Source: Acidobacteriota bacterium
GTDB taxonomy: Bacteria > Acidobacteriota > Terriglobia > Terriglobales > Acidobacteriaceae
NCBI GenBank assembly: GCA_021800255.1
Contig: JAJYZC010000005.1
Location: 1-64,000 of the forward strand
DNA: 64,000 nucleotides
Direction of reading: 5' to 3'
Positions 50,800 to 58,825 of the stretch are shown one piece after another. The notes beneath the pieces are model-generated. The model was not told the origin of the DNA. It worked only from the letters and a program-made list of their open reading frames with translations, and ran no database searches. Both the position numbers and the translations under genes were made by a program. Position 1 is the first letter of the stretch. Every line of letters begins with the position of its first letter.

Positions 50800-51639
50800 T
50801 CAGTTTCCCACGTCCGGCCCAAGCTGAAAAAGCCGGAAAAAGTTTTGGGTGGTGGCGGCGGCGATCTCACCTGATTCAACGCCGTGAAGCCCGGCCATAA
50901 CTTCGGCCGTGTGCGCGACAAAGGCCGGCTCGTTGCGCTGGCCGCGATGGGGCACGGGAGCCAGCCAAGGAGCGTCGGTCTCCACCAGTATGGAGTCCAG
51001 CGGCAGGCGGGCGGCCACATCGCGCAGGGGTTGTGCCTTGGGGTAGGTGAGATTGCCGGCAAACGAGATGAGAAAACCCATCTCCAGCGAGCGCCGCGCC
51101 TGGTCCCATCCTGCGCCGAAGCAGTGCATGACGCCGCCCAGGCCGGTGCGCCGCCAGTGTTCGTCCAAAATCAGGAAAAGATCGTCCCAGGCGTCGGCGG
51201 ACTCATTTGTCCCGCGACAGTGGATGAGAATGGGCCGCTTGCGGGCGGCGGCCACTTCAAGCTGGCGGATGAGCCCCTCGCGCTGCACATCGTGGGGCGC
51301 GCCCTCGTGATAGTAGTCGAGCCCGATCTCGCCGCAGGCGATGACCTCCGGCGCGGCAAGAAGGGCATCCAGTTTGGCCAGCACGGCGCTGTCGATTTCG
51401 GTTGCGTTGTGAGGGTAAACGCCGGCGCTCGCGTAGAGCTTAGGAATTCCTGCTCCACTTTCAGGGCGGGCGTTGAACTCGCGGCAAATCTCCTGCGCGC
51501 TGTGCATCCCGGCCGGACCCTCGCCGATGCCAATGGAGAGAACGGTGCCCACGCCCGCCTCAGCGGCGCGGGCCAGCATAGCCGCGCGGTCTTGCGTGTA
51601 ACGTGGGCTGTCGAGATGCGCGTGGGAGTCGATAAGCAA
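50800..51639 (-). CDS. tatD: TatD-family metal-dependent hydrolase
   Basis: The product has 279 residues from a TTG at 51639, giving LLIDSHAHLDSPRYTQDRAA with the metal-binding HxH. The TIM barrel continues with SAGVYPHNATEID, IGEIGLDYYHEG-type GEIGLDYYHEGAPHDVQREG, PILIHCRGTNESA, GVMHCFGAGWDQA and VETDAPWLAPVPHRGQRNEP. TatD proteins are Mg/Mn-dependent DNases and possibly act in DNA repair or quality control. This is the intact copy; a 5' relic of a second tatD lies after metG. An insertion around SAQEICREFNARPESGAGIP is longer than usual. Confidence 0.94.
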   Translation of the reverse strand: MLIDSHAHLDSPRYTQDRAAMLARAAEAGVGTVLSIGIGEGPAGMHSAQEICREFNARPESGAGIPKLYASAGVYPHNATEIDSAVLAKLDALLAAPEVIACGEIGLDYYHEGAPHDVQREGLIRQLEVAAARKRPILIHCRGTNESADAWDDLFLILDEHWRRTGLGGVMHCFGAGWDQARRSLEMGFLISFAGNLTYPKAQPLRDVAARLPLDSILVETDAPWLAPVPHRGQRNEPAFVAHTAEVMAGLHGVESGEIAAATTQNFFRLFQLGPDVGN

Positions 51640-51786
51640 AGGAACCTCGGACTGGCGGAGGCCTGAGACCGGAACCTTCCTCTCGATTCTATCCTTCAGG
51701 GACGGACGGCCTTCAAGCCCCGGTGCAGATCAAAAGGCTGGGATCCCGCGCGCAAGTTCGAAAAGCCGGTCTGCGATCTCCAATCG

Positions 51787-52197
51787 TCACTTTCTGCTCT
51801 GCCGGTTCGGTATTAGCGGAAGGCGTGCTGCCGGGGGCATGGAATCCTTGTTTCCGCCGGTCGCAGCCTCCCCGCGGAATTCAATCGAGCGGGCAAATTC
51901 GATCATGGCTGCGCCCAGCGTTTCCAACAGATGCGTCCATTCGCGCAAATGCGCCATGCCCCTCCGGGTCAAAGCGTACTTGCGCCGCGCAGGACCGCTT
52001 CCAGCCTCCCATTTCGAAGAGACATAGCGATTGGCCTCCAGGGCTCTGAGCGTGCGATAGAGGGCCGCACCCTCGATGGTAGCGTCGGTCAAAGCGTATT
52101 GCGCTAAGCAATCGGCAATTTCATAGCCGTACGATCCCTTCTTCTCTCTAAGTATCCGCAGAACCACCGGCTCGATAAAACGGGAAACGTTGCCCAT
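51787..52197 (-). CDS. PadR-family transcriptional regulator
   Basis: The product has 136 residues from the ATG at 52197; the 36 residues added by the track start are non-coding in character. The winged helix shows VVLRILREKKGSYGYEIADC, TIEGAALYRTLRALEANRYV and SGPARRKYALTRRGMAHL, the PadR pattern including the Y.L...G wing. A short C-terminal helix for dimerisation follows, then a basic tail. PadR proteins respond to toxic phenolics, drugs or metals and repress efflux or detoxification genes. It is divergent from the VKOR gene, with a 530-base spacer that holds duplicated CTAGATGTA words. Confidence 0.88.
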   Translation of the reverse strand: MGNVSRFIEPVVLRILREKKGSYGYEIADCLAQYALTDATIEGAALYRTLRALEANRYVSSKWEAGSGPARRKYALTRRGMAHLREWTHLLETLGAAMIEFARSIEFRGEAATGGNKDSMPPAARLPLIPNRQSRK

Positions 52198-52727
52198 CGC
52201 ACAGGTGCAGGGCCGCCCCAGGTCCGGTTGTTTGCAGCGGCGCGGTATGCCTCCCTGCCCCAGGCCCGGCGCGCGCGCCTTGGATTTGAAATTGGCGGGC
52301 GTCAATACGAAAGCCCTCCCTCTACACGAGTAAAAATTTTCCTCTGGGCAGCATTCCTAGATGTATTTTACACTTATACTAGATGTAAATTGCTTCAACC
52401 GCCAGGAAAACGCCCTCCCGCGGACCGGCAGCACGGTTGTCCGGTGTGCGTAGAAACTGGGCGTAACCTGCACGCGGCGCACAACCGCGCCTGGACTGTG
52501 CCCGGCTTGGTTACCGGACGCGGCGCTCCGGCTGCTTGCAGAGGGTAAACTATCTTCCGTGCCCGGAGCGCGTGCGGTAACTAGGCATGGCAGGCTCCAT
52601 GGCGATTGTGGTCGCGAACACGCCGGAGACGATGCCGGCGATTGCTGCTCAAGCGTCTCGCAGCCCGTTACAAAGGCCACCCCGGCTGATAGCCGGTGTA
52701 TCTTGTGTTCTTGAAAGGGAGATTCAA
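52198..52727. other. Spacer between the divergent PadR and VKOR genes
   Basis: No supported gene lies here; the plus ORFs seen have no ribosome binding site. The notable feature is an AT-rich block around 52330-52395 containing two CTAGATGTA words, which probably holds the promoters. A GGGAG lies six bases before the VKOR GTG start. Confidence 0.4.
52357..52387. promoter_or_regulatory. Candidate PadR box (duplicated CTAGATGTA)
   Basis: CTAGATGTA occurs at 52357-52365 and 52379-52387, 22 bp apart (two helical turns), in an AT-rich block about 170 bp upstream of the PadR start. ATGTATTTTACA and ATGTAAAT within it resemble the ATGT...ACAT core reported for PadR-type operators. No promoter pair is clear enough to call. 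Confidence 0.35.
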
Positions 52728-53192
52728 GTGAAAATTATGCGATATCTTATCCCCGCGCTGGCGCTGGCCGGCGTTGTGGTTTCCGTGCTGGCGCTCGGCG
52801 TACACTACAACATGTATGTCAGTTTTCACCATGGCATACACTATTCAACCGGAATCGAACCCTGCGACATCAACGCAAGGTGGGATTGTGGCGTCGTGAA
52901 CCACAGTCCCTTCGCCATGATGGGACACCTCCCGGTGGCGGTCATTGGCATCGTGGGCTACCTGGCGCTGGCTGCGCTGGCCTTTTGGCGGCACCGCTTC
53001 CTGCTGTTTCTGGCTACGCTCGTCGGGCTCGGCTTCGCCCTCCGCCTGTCCTTCATCGAGGAGTATGTGCTGACGGTCTGGTGTCTCTATTGCGTCATCT
53101 CACAGATCATCATCGGACTCATCACATTGCTCAGCCTGAGTTGGTTCACAGCGGAGTATATCGGCCTGAAGCGCGCGCGGCGCGCCGCTTGA
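52728..53192 (+). CDS. Vitamin K epoxide reductase (VKOR) family membrane protein
   Basis: The product has 154 residues from the GTG at 52728, six bases after GGGAG; the longer track ORF is not coding there. Four membrane helices are visible. The loop cysteines are in EPCDINARWDCGVVNHSPFA and the active-site pair is in TVWCLYCVISQIIIGLI. Bacterial VKOR homologues reoxidise a periplasmic DsbA-like protein with quinone, replacing DsbB. Neither a fused nor an adjacent thioredoxin domain is seen, so its partner must lie elsewhere. It diverges from a PadR gene, and a DUF302 gene follows after 120 bases. Confidence 0.9.
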   Translation: MKIMRYLIPALALAGVVVSVLALGVHYNMYVSFHHGIHYSTGIEPCDINARWDCGVVNHSPFAMMGHLPVAVIGIVGYLALAALAFWRHRFLLFLATLVGLGFALRLSFIEEYVLTVWCLYCVISQIIIGLITLLSLSWFTAEYIGLKRARRAA

Positions 53193-53312
53193 GCGCGCCA
53201 GAGCGGAAGAAGGCCGGTGAAGTTTCTGTTCATCTCCAATGTTCGGCAGGCGCCGGGCCTGGCTAGATGCGGATAAAGCCGACCTGGAAAAAATCCAAAC
53301 CAAGGAGGCTGG

Positions 53313-53693
53313 GTGATCTACAGCAGGCATTCCTCCCGATCCTCATCGGAGGTCGAAGCGCGGCTGCGCGATGCGGCCGCCCGGCACCAGTTCGGAGTTC
53401 TTCACGTTCACGATCTCCGGCAAACGCTCCAGTCCAAGGGCATCGATCTCGGCTCCGAGTGCAAGGTCTTCGATGTGTGCAATCCGCAGGCCGCCACGGC
53501 GGTTCTGACCAAGGAGATGAGGGTCTCCACAGTTCTGCCCTGCCGCATCTCCATCTTCACCTCCGGCGAAGGCTGCACCCTCGCCACCGTGAAACCCACC
53601 GACCTGTTGCGCGCTACCGGCCTCAGCGGCGCCGAAGCCCTGGCCGCGGAGATCGAGCGCGAGGTTATGGCGATGATCGATGAGGCAGCGTAG
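53313..53693 (+). CDS. DUF302-domain protein
   Basis: The product has 126 residues from the GTG at 53313, four bases after AAGGAGG. The DUF302 fold is visible as FGVLHVHDLRQTLQSKGIDL, CKVFDVCNPQAATAVLTKEM, VLPCRISIFTSGEGCTLATV and a C-terminal helix. The family is widespread and its function is unsettled; many members sit near redox or stress genes, as here beside VKOR. A 25-codon frame ending in DLEKIQTKEAG overlaps its start as GTGA and could be the end of a lost upstream gene. Its last 14 bases overlap the start of the alginate lyase frame. Confidence 0.82.
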   Translation: MIYSRHSSRSSSEVEARLRDAAARHQFGVLHVHDLRQTLQSKGIDLGSECKVFDVCNPQAATAVLTKEMRVSTVLPCRISIFTSGEGCTLATVKPTDLLRATGLSGAEALAAEIEREVMAMIDEAA

Positions 53694-54654
53694 GCGCACG
53701 CCTAAAAACGAGACAGCAAGGCGCTGGAGAGCCCAGAAGAAATTGGTCAAAAAGCTAATCCTTTGTATCGTTCTTGCCAGCCTGGCCGAGCTAGCCGCCT
53801 ACGGCAGCTCCAACGCTGCGGCCTTTGGCAGCGCCTCCGTTACCCCGGCCAGACCGGCTGCCCCAAAAGTTCCCACTTGCCCGCGCGCACTGCAAACCAA
53901 CGCCAGCGTGCTCAATCCCACGACTTGGTATCTTACTTTGCCGGTTGGCGCTCCGGCGGCCTTCGGCCCCCCGATTCCGATCGATGGCCTCCCGGACCGC
54001 GACTCGGCCTATTTTTATCCAACTTACAGCGGCAGCGGCTATAACGGAACGCTCGAATCCGTCACCTTCTACGCTCCGTATGGGCCGGGTTCGGCAACCA
54101 CCGCGAATTCGACCTTTGCGCGCTCAGAGTTGCGTGAGGTCTCCAACGATGCGCAAACCATCAACGCCAAAGGCGACTGGAGCCTGAGCACGGCTCAGCG
54201 CACACTCTACGCCACCTTGCGCATAGACAACATCAACCAGGGAAGGGCCGGGAGCGGCCTGATCATCGGGCAAATTCACTCGGATCCGAGCACGGACGGT
54301 GAAGTGATAAAGCTTTACTATCGTTCCGACGGAACCATCCATGCCTCCTACGACGATCAAAAGGGAGAGACCCCGGGCGTGCTGCCTTTGCCGCGCCTGA
54401 CAATTCCGCTACGACAGGCCTTTTCCTATGAGATCGACGTGAACAAGGGAGTTGTTACGGTGGGCATTCTTTATAACAGTCAATGTTATAGCGCCAGTTA
54501 CAACGCCATTGCCTACACAAAAGCCCATAACAAAACCTGGACCAAGACCGGCGAAGGTTTTTACTTCAAGGCGGGCGATTATAACCAGGACGATACGGAC
54601 CCGATCAACTCCTCGCAGGATACGTTCACGTCCATTCTTGTCTCGACGTATTGA
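53680..54654 (+). CDS. PL7 alginate lyase family protein, exported
   Basis: The product has 324 residues. A basic stretch and hydrophobic segment (KKLILCIVLASLAELAAYGS) suggest export. The beta-jelly-roll catalytic domain carries the three PL7 signatures: FARSELREV, IIGQIHSDPST with the QIH triplet, and GFYFKAGDYNQDDTDP. These give the catalytic Arg, Gln/His and Tyr. PL7 enzymes cleave alginate by beta-elimination, and QIH members often accept G-rich or mixed blocks. The start at 53680 overlaps the DUF302 gene; an in-frame TTG near 53743 would give a tighter signal peptide. Alginate genes are not otherwise seen here, so the enzyme may act on another uronic-acid polymer. Confidence 0.88.
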   Translation: MRQRRRTPKNETARRWRAQKKLVKKLILCIVLASLAELAAYGSSNAAAFGSASVTPARPAAPKVPTCPRALQTNASVLNPTTWYLTLPVGAPAAFGPPIPIDGLPDRDSAYFYPTYSGSGYNGTLESVTFYAPYGPGSATTANSTFARSELREVSNDAQTINAKGDWSLSTAQRTLYATLRIDNINQGRAGSGLIIGQIHSDPSTDGEVIKLYYRSDGTIHASYDDQKGETPGVLPLPRLTIPLRQAFSYEIDVNKGVVTVGILYNSQCYSASYNAIAYTKAHNKTWTKTGEGFYFKAGDYNQDDTDPINSSQDTFTSILVSTY

Positions 54655-54844
54655 CGAAGATGCCGCCTTGACACTCCACGCCGTTTTCAGGCGTGAAGGC
54701 GGCTGCGAATAGACTGTGCCGCTCGGCTGCGGCGCCACCCTGGACCGCGCACGGTCGTGCCGTTTTACCTCCTGACCGGCCAGCGTGTTTCCTTTGATGC
54801 GAGGATGCGAGTCGTGGCGCCGTTAGCTTTGATCAGGAATGCAC

Positions 54845-54873
54845 TTGACTGGAGAAGGAAATCCGTCTATAAA
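54845..54873 (+). promoter_or_regulatory. Sigma70 promoter of the cobalamin-regulated receptor transcript
   Basis: TTGACT, a spacer of exactly 17 bases and TATAAA form a near-consensus promoter. The predicted start near 54880 is 50 bases upstream of the riboswitch and lies inside the 12-bp palindrome that follows. Confidence 0.7.
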
Positions 54874-54877
54874 AATT

Positions 54878-54906
54878 GATGTCATGGAAATTGATTCCAT
54901 GACATC
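54878..54906. promoter_or_regulatory. 12-bp perfect inverted repeat at the transcription start
   Basis: GATGTCATGGAA, a five-base loop and TTCCATGACATC. It spans the predicted start, so it can be an operator for a repressor or a 5' hairpin of the mRNA. There is no T-run, so it is not a terminator. Confidence 0.6.
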
Positions 54907-54929
54907 ACGCGCACTCCTCAAGGGGAGCG

Positions 54930-55138
54930 TGCTTCACCACAGCAATCGCCAGGATGTTCGGGAAGGCGGTGAAACTCCGCCACTGCCCCGCAACTGTGAG
55001 CGCACCTGCCGTGACGCCCGTCGTATCTGGGTTGCCGTACGAAGGCAGGGTTCAGCCGTAAAAGCCACTGGAGGCAAGCCCGGAAGGGTAAGTCTTTGGG
55101 AAGGCGGCCGAAACAGGCGCAAGTCAGGAGACCGGTCC
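54930..55138 (+). promoter_or_regulatory. Cobalamin riboswitch
   Basis: GGGAAGGCGGTGAAACTCCGCC then CACTGCCCCGCAACTGT is the highly conserved core of adenosylcobalamin aptamers, and the B12 box appears as AAGTCAGGAGACCGG at 55121-55135. The middle contains the variable arms, including GTAAGTC and GCCACTGG. It binds adenosylcobalamin and lowers expression of the downstream gene. A stem GGTCGCCGC/GCGGCGACC lies in the expression platform at about 55186-55215 without a T-run. Control therefore probably acts by hiding the AAGGAG site. Downstream is a TonB receptor, which fits B12 uptake. Confidence 0.93.
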
Positions 55139-55304
55139 TACGGCGGTTCCGGGATATCAACGCCCTCGTGGTGCTCTTGCGGGGGTCGCCGCTCTCTATC
55201 GATCGCGGCGACCGCAGAGCAACGGCTCCGCGATACAGCAACCCTGGAACTGCTTTTGGCGCACCAGACCGCTTGTGCGTTCCGAGGGGAACGAAGGAGC
55301 TATC

Positions 55305-57797
55305 ATGCCTGTTTCCAATTGTTTGCGTGTAACCTGGCGCCGCGTGTTCGGGGCTGCGTTGGTGGCCGCCGTTCTTGCCTTTTGCAGCGCACTTTGTTCG
55401 GCCGCATCCGTTCACGGCGTGGTCACCGACGCCTCTGGCGCCAGGGTCGCCGGCGCCGCCGTGACGCTTATCAGCAATGGCAAGGTGGTGGGCGCGGCCG
55501 TCTCCGGGCCCAACGGCAGCTTTCAAATCCTGACCGGAACCAGCGGGCGCTTCTTTTTGGTGGTTTCGGCCAAGGGCTTCCGGCAGTTGCACACTCCGGA
55601 TTTCTATGCCGGCCAGTTCAACGCAGTGGAGCGCGATGTAGTGCTGGAGCCAGCGTGGGTGCGGGAGTCGATCGTGGTGACGGCCACCGGAACGCCGACG
55701 CCGCAGCCGCAGACCAGCGCCGCCATCAGCGTGCTCAGCCCCTTGGATCTGGCCTTACGCAACAATTTGGTTAGCGCGCTGCGCCTTATGCCTGGCGTTT
55801 TTGTGACGCAGGATGGTCAGCGCGGCGCGCAGGCTTCTCTGTTCATCCGCGGCGGCGATTCGGATGACAATATGGTTACCCTGGACGGCGTGGACGTGGG
55901 AGACCTGGGCGGCCAGTTTGATTTCGGCACGCTTTCCACCACGGCCATTGAGAGCGCGGAGGTCTATCGCGGGCCGGATTCGGATTTGTATGGGGCCGAC
56001 GCGGAGAGCGGGGTGGTGAGCCTGATTACTCCGCGCGGGACCACCAGCTTTCCTTCGCTGCTGTTCCAGGGCGATGCCGGCAACCTCTCCACCTCGGACG
56101 AGCAGCTCGAACTGGCTGGGGCTCGCGGCAAATACGACTACCTGGGCGCCTTCAGTTGGCTGCAAACCGCCAACGATCTGCCCATGGACGAGTATCACGT
56201 GGCCACCACGGCGGCAAACCTGGGCTGGCAACCCAACACCAACACCCAGCTTCGCGTCACCCTGCACTCCGGCGTGGATGCAACGGGGGTTCCCAACGCC
56301 TGGAACTTTTATCACGTGACCGACGACGCAACAGAAAAAGATCAGGACATTTTTATGAGCGCGTCGATAGAAAATCAGACCACGCAGAGCTTTCACAATA
56401 CCGTGCTCTATGGGCTGACACGCAAGCGCGAGCAATATCATCTCTGGCGGCAGGATGGCAGCGGTGTCTTCGACGCCTATGGAGATAGTTACGGCTATCC
56501 GGTGACCATCACCGGAGCCAACGGCTACTCGGTAACCGGACGGGCGCTGCTGGACTACGCGGGAACCTATCCGCAAGGCTATCAGTTGGTCAACAACCGC
56601 GATCAGATTGTGTACCGGGGCGGCGTCACCATCACGCCGTACCTGAGCGCCCTCATCGGCTTTCAGTACGAGAACGAACGCGGCGCCGAACCCGGCAGCT
56701 CGACCTACACTCCGGTGGAGCGCAGCAACTACGACTACCTGGCGGAGGTGCACGGCGGATTCAAGCAGCGCCTCTTCTACACCCTTGCCGGCGATTTGGA
56801 GCGATACTCGCTCTTCGGCACACAAACGCCCCCGCGCGCCGGGCTCTCCTATTACGTTCTTCGCCCGCGCCGCGGAATCCTGAGCGGCACGCGCGTGCTG
56901 TTCAACTATGGCGAGGCGGTGCGCGAGCCCTCACTGACCGACCAGTTCTATTCGCTCTACAACTTCCTGGCGACGAACGGCGGCCAGAGCACTATCCAAC
57001 AGTTGCACATCATGCCGCTGGCCGCGCCTGCCGTGCGCACCTACGAAGGCGGGGTAGAGCAGGACTTCCTGAACCAGCGCGTAATCTTCAAGAGCAACTT
57101 TTTTCACAACGAATTCGGAAGCCAGATCGAATACGTCGGCCTGGATCTGGTGCCGGAGCTTCTGCCCAATCTGACGCCGGCCCAGCAGAATCAACTGGAG
57201 CAGTTCTTGCAGGCCAACGGCGCATACGAGCTGAGCATCAATAGCGAGGCGTATCGTGCGCTGGGCGTGGAAACCAGCGTAGAGAGCGGACTGGGGCGGA
57301 ACATTTTTCTGCGCGGCGGCTACACCTATCTGGATGCGGTGGTGCAGCGCTCGTTCACCAACGACGACCTGGCCCTGCTCGGCCCCATTCCCACGTATAA
57401 GGGCATTCCTATCGGCGAGGTCTCGCCGCTCCAGGGTGCGCGCCCCTTCCGGCGTCCACCGCACACCGGCTACTTCACGGCCACCTACGCAGCCAAACGG
57501 GTGACGGCGGAGTTCACCTCCGCCTTTGTCAGCCGCTCCGATGATTCGGATTTTTTGGCCGGCGACGCATACGGCGCCAACCCCAACAGCCTGCTCCTGC
57601 CCAACCGCAATCTCGATCACGGCTACACCCAGGCCGATGTGGGCGGCAGCTATCAGTTGAACTCCTGGCTCGGCATCTATGCGCAAACAGACAATCTGTT
57701 CGGCGAGCGGTATATCGCGCCCATCGGCTACCCCAGCCTGCCGGTGAACTTCCGCACCGGCCTGCTCCTCCAGTGGGGCATCGGCAGCGGCCATTGA
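55305..57797 (+). CDS. BtuB-like TonB-dependent receptor under B12 riboswitch control
   Basis: The product has 830 residues from the ATG at 55305, five bases after AAGGAG. The signal is PVSNCLRVTWRRVFGAALVA followed by a hydrophobic stretch. A carboxypeptidase-regulatory-like domain (VHGVVTDASGARVAGAAVTL) precedes the plug. The plug has a TonB-box-like ESIVVTATGTPTPQ, ASLFIRGGDSDDNMVTLDGV and VYRGPDSDLYGADAESGVVS, and a 22-strand-type barrel follows. Length and plug resemble BtuB more than the 1,100-residue Oar-like receptors. The cobalamin riboswitch upstream points to corrinoid import. The Ig-like extension in front is absent from E. coli BtuB. The C-terminus ends in WGIGSGH, without the usual terminal Phe. 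Confidence 0.9.
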   Translation: MPVSNCLRVTWRRVFGAALVAAVLAFCSALCSAASVHGVVTDASGARVAGAAVTLISNGKVVGAAVSGPNGSFQILTGTSGRFFLVVSAKGFRQLHTPDFYAGQFNAVERDVVLEPAWVRESIVVTATGTPTPQPQTSAAISVLSPLDLALRNNLVSALRLMPGVFVTQDGQRGAQASLFIRGGDSDDNMVTLDGVDVGDLGGQFDFGTLSTTAIESAEVYRGPDSDLYGADAESGVVSLITPRGTTSFPSLLFQGDAGNLSTSDEQLELAGARGKYDYLGAFSWLQTANDLPMDEYHVATTAANLGWQPNTNTQLRVTLHSGVDATGVPNAWNFYHVTDDATEKDQDIFMSASIENQTTQSFHNTVLYGLTRKREQYHLWRQDGSGVFDAYGDSYGYPVTITGANGYSVTGRALLDYAGTYPQGYQLVNNRDQIVYRGGVTITPYLSALIGFQYENERGAEPGSSTYTPVERSNYDYLAEVHGGFKQRLFYTLAGDLERYSLFGTQTPPRAGLSYYVLRPRRGILSGTRVLFNYGEAVREPSLTDQFYSLYNFLATNGGQSTIQQLHIMPLAAPAVRTYEGGVEQDFLNQRVIFKSNFFHNEFGSQIEYVGLDLVPELLPNLTPAQQNQLEQFLQANGAYELSINSEAYRALGVETSVESGLGRNIFLRGGYTYLDAVVQRSFTNDDLALLGPIPTYKGIPIGEVSPLQGARPFRRPPHTGYFTATYAAKRVTAEFTSAFVSRSDDSDFLAGDAYGANPNSLLLPNRNLDHGYTQADVGGSYQLNSWLGIYAQTDNLFGERYIAPIGYPSLPVNFRTGLLLQWGIGSGH

Positions 57798-58201
57798 AGC
57801 GCCGGCGGCGTTCACGTGCGCTCTCAAAGAGCGCGCTTGAAGCCATTTGCGTGAGGGAGATGCCGCCCCATGGTTCCTCATCTCCTCATCGGAAAAGCCT
57901 GATGAGAGGTCAGAGCTCGGAGGTGCGGTTTTGCCGGGATTTCCTGGTTTTGCCCTGTTTTTCCACAATCATAGATGCAAATGCAATTGCGTATAGTCAA
58001 AATCCCCTTGAAAATACTGCGGCGGCGAGTTAGGATGTAGGCTCCTAAGCAGAGAAAACCGGCCAATGCCGCGCTCCCAGCCGCCGTTTTGACGGCTGGG
58101 CATTTGGTATTTGAAGAAGTTCCGGTGCGATGCGTAGGAGCGTTGCCGGCAGTTCGCTTGATGAACCGGAGCGCGTTTTACAGCATTTTTGGAGCTGGTG
58201 A
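57798..58201. other. Left part of the 1-kb repeat-rich spacer
   Basis: No gene is supported. The spacer has a stem GCGCTCT/AGAGCGC just after the receptor stop, and a stem CCCAGCCG/CGGCTGGG at 58076-58100 without a T-run. It merges on the right into the dispersed repeats at 58202-58219 and 58241-58348. Confidence 0.4.
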
Positions 58202-58219
58202 AGTCCTGTTGAGATTGAT
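58202..58219 (+). repeat. Dispersed repeat A, core word
   Basis: AGTCCTGTTGAGATTGAT is identical to the reverse strand of 14374-14391. The left flank GCATTTTTGGAGCTGGTGA is a looser match. It lies 22 bases before the 108-bp element. Confidence 0.55.
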
Positions 58220-58240
58220 TTTCAAGGTGCAGCTTCTTAG

Positions 58241-58348
58241 AGCGTGTTTCATAAATGGCCGTTGTGGCAGGCCAAGCTTCTGGAACCCGGCTTGTTGCCG
58301 GGTTCCACACGAGACAGAACCATCCGCATTGGGTTTATGAAACACGCT
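58241..58348 (+). repeat. 108-bp element with perfect terminal inverted repeats, copy 2
   Basis: AGCGTGTTTCATAAA at the left and TTTATGAAACACGCT at the right are perfect 15-bp inverted ends. The centre holds a perfect 10-bp hairpin, GGAACCCGGC/GCCGGGTTCC with a TTGTT loop (58282-58306). The copy at 16193-16300 has the same length and about four-fifths identity. It encodes nothing, and its size and structure resemble a MITE or a REP-type unit. Confidence 0.75.
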
Positions 58349-58825
58349 GTAGGGTTGCGGCGACTTGAGTATGTGCCTTCGGACTACAGTATTTCCGAAA
58401 ATGCGTTAGCGCCAGCAGACGGCCGCACTGTGTGGAAGATTGCGGCGCGGGTTGGTTGCTTCAGATCTGTGTGAGGGCATGAACGCAGAGGGCCTAAAAC
58501 GAATATTGAGTGATCAGAATTCCCGTTCTGCCCGCCGAAGAACGCTGCGGCATCGTAGGGGTTCAGTTCGCTGCTCCCAGGCGCAGGCAGCGTGCTCGTG
58601 CAGTTCACCTAAAATTCATCGGCGCGCGCATCCTGTTCTTGTAATCTCACAACTTGGGGAAATCACCGGCGCGGTGGTCACAGGGTCTTTCTTTGCCCTT
58701 GGACCGGCCTCAGCCGGCCGCAATCATCCCCTACGGTTCGGTTCTGGCGCTGCTCTACAGAAAAAGATTGCCGGGAGCGCCGCTTTCCATCAACGCAGCA
58801 GTTGTAACCATTAGGGAGGGCCGTA
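58349..58825. other. Leader region of the second Oar-like receptor gene
   Basis: No gene is supported. A word related to repeat A (ACTACAGTATTTCCGAAAATGC) occurs at about 58383. Promoter elements for the receptor must lie here but no good -35/-10 pair stands out. AGGGAGGG is placed five bases before the receptor ATG. Confidence 0.4.

Noticed and set aside
53239-53316. 25-codon frame ending in DLEKIQTKEAG and overlapping the DUF302 start as GTGA
   Set aside because: Suggestive of coupling, but it has no ribosome binding site and no family; kept only as a remark.
54719-54820. GC-rich stems between the PL7 gene and the B12 promoter
   Set aside because: They lack a T-run and clean symmetry, so no terminator is called.
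58076-58100. CCCAGCCG/CGGCTGGG hairpin as a terminator
   Set aside because: No T-run follows on either strand and it is 280 bases away from the receptor stop.
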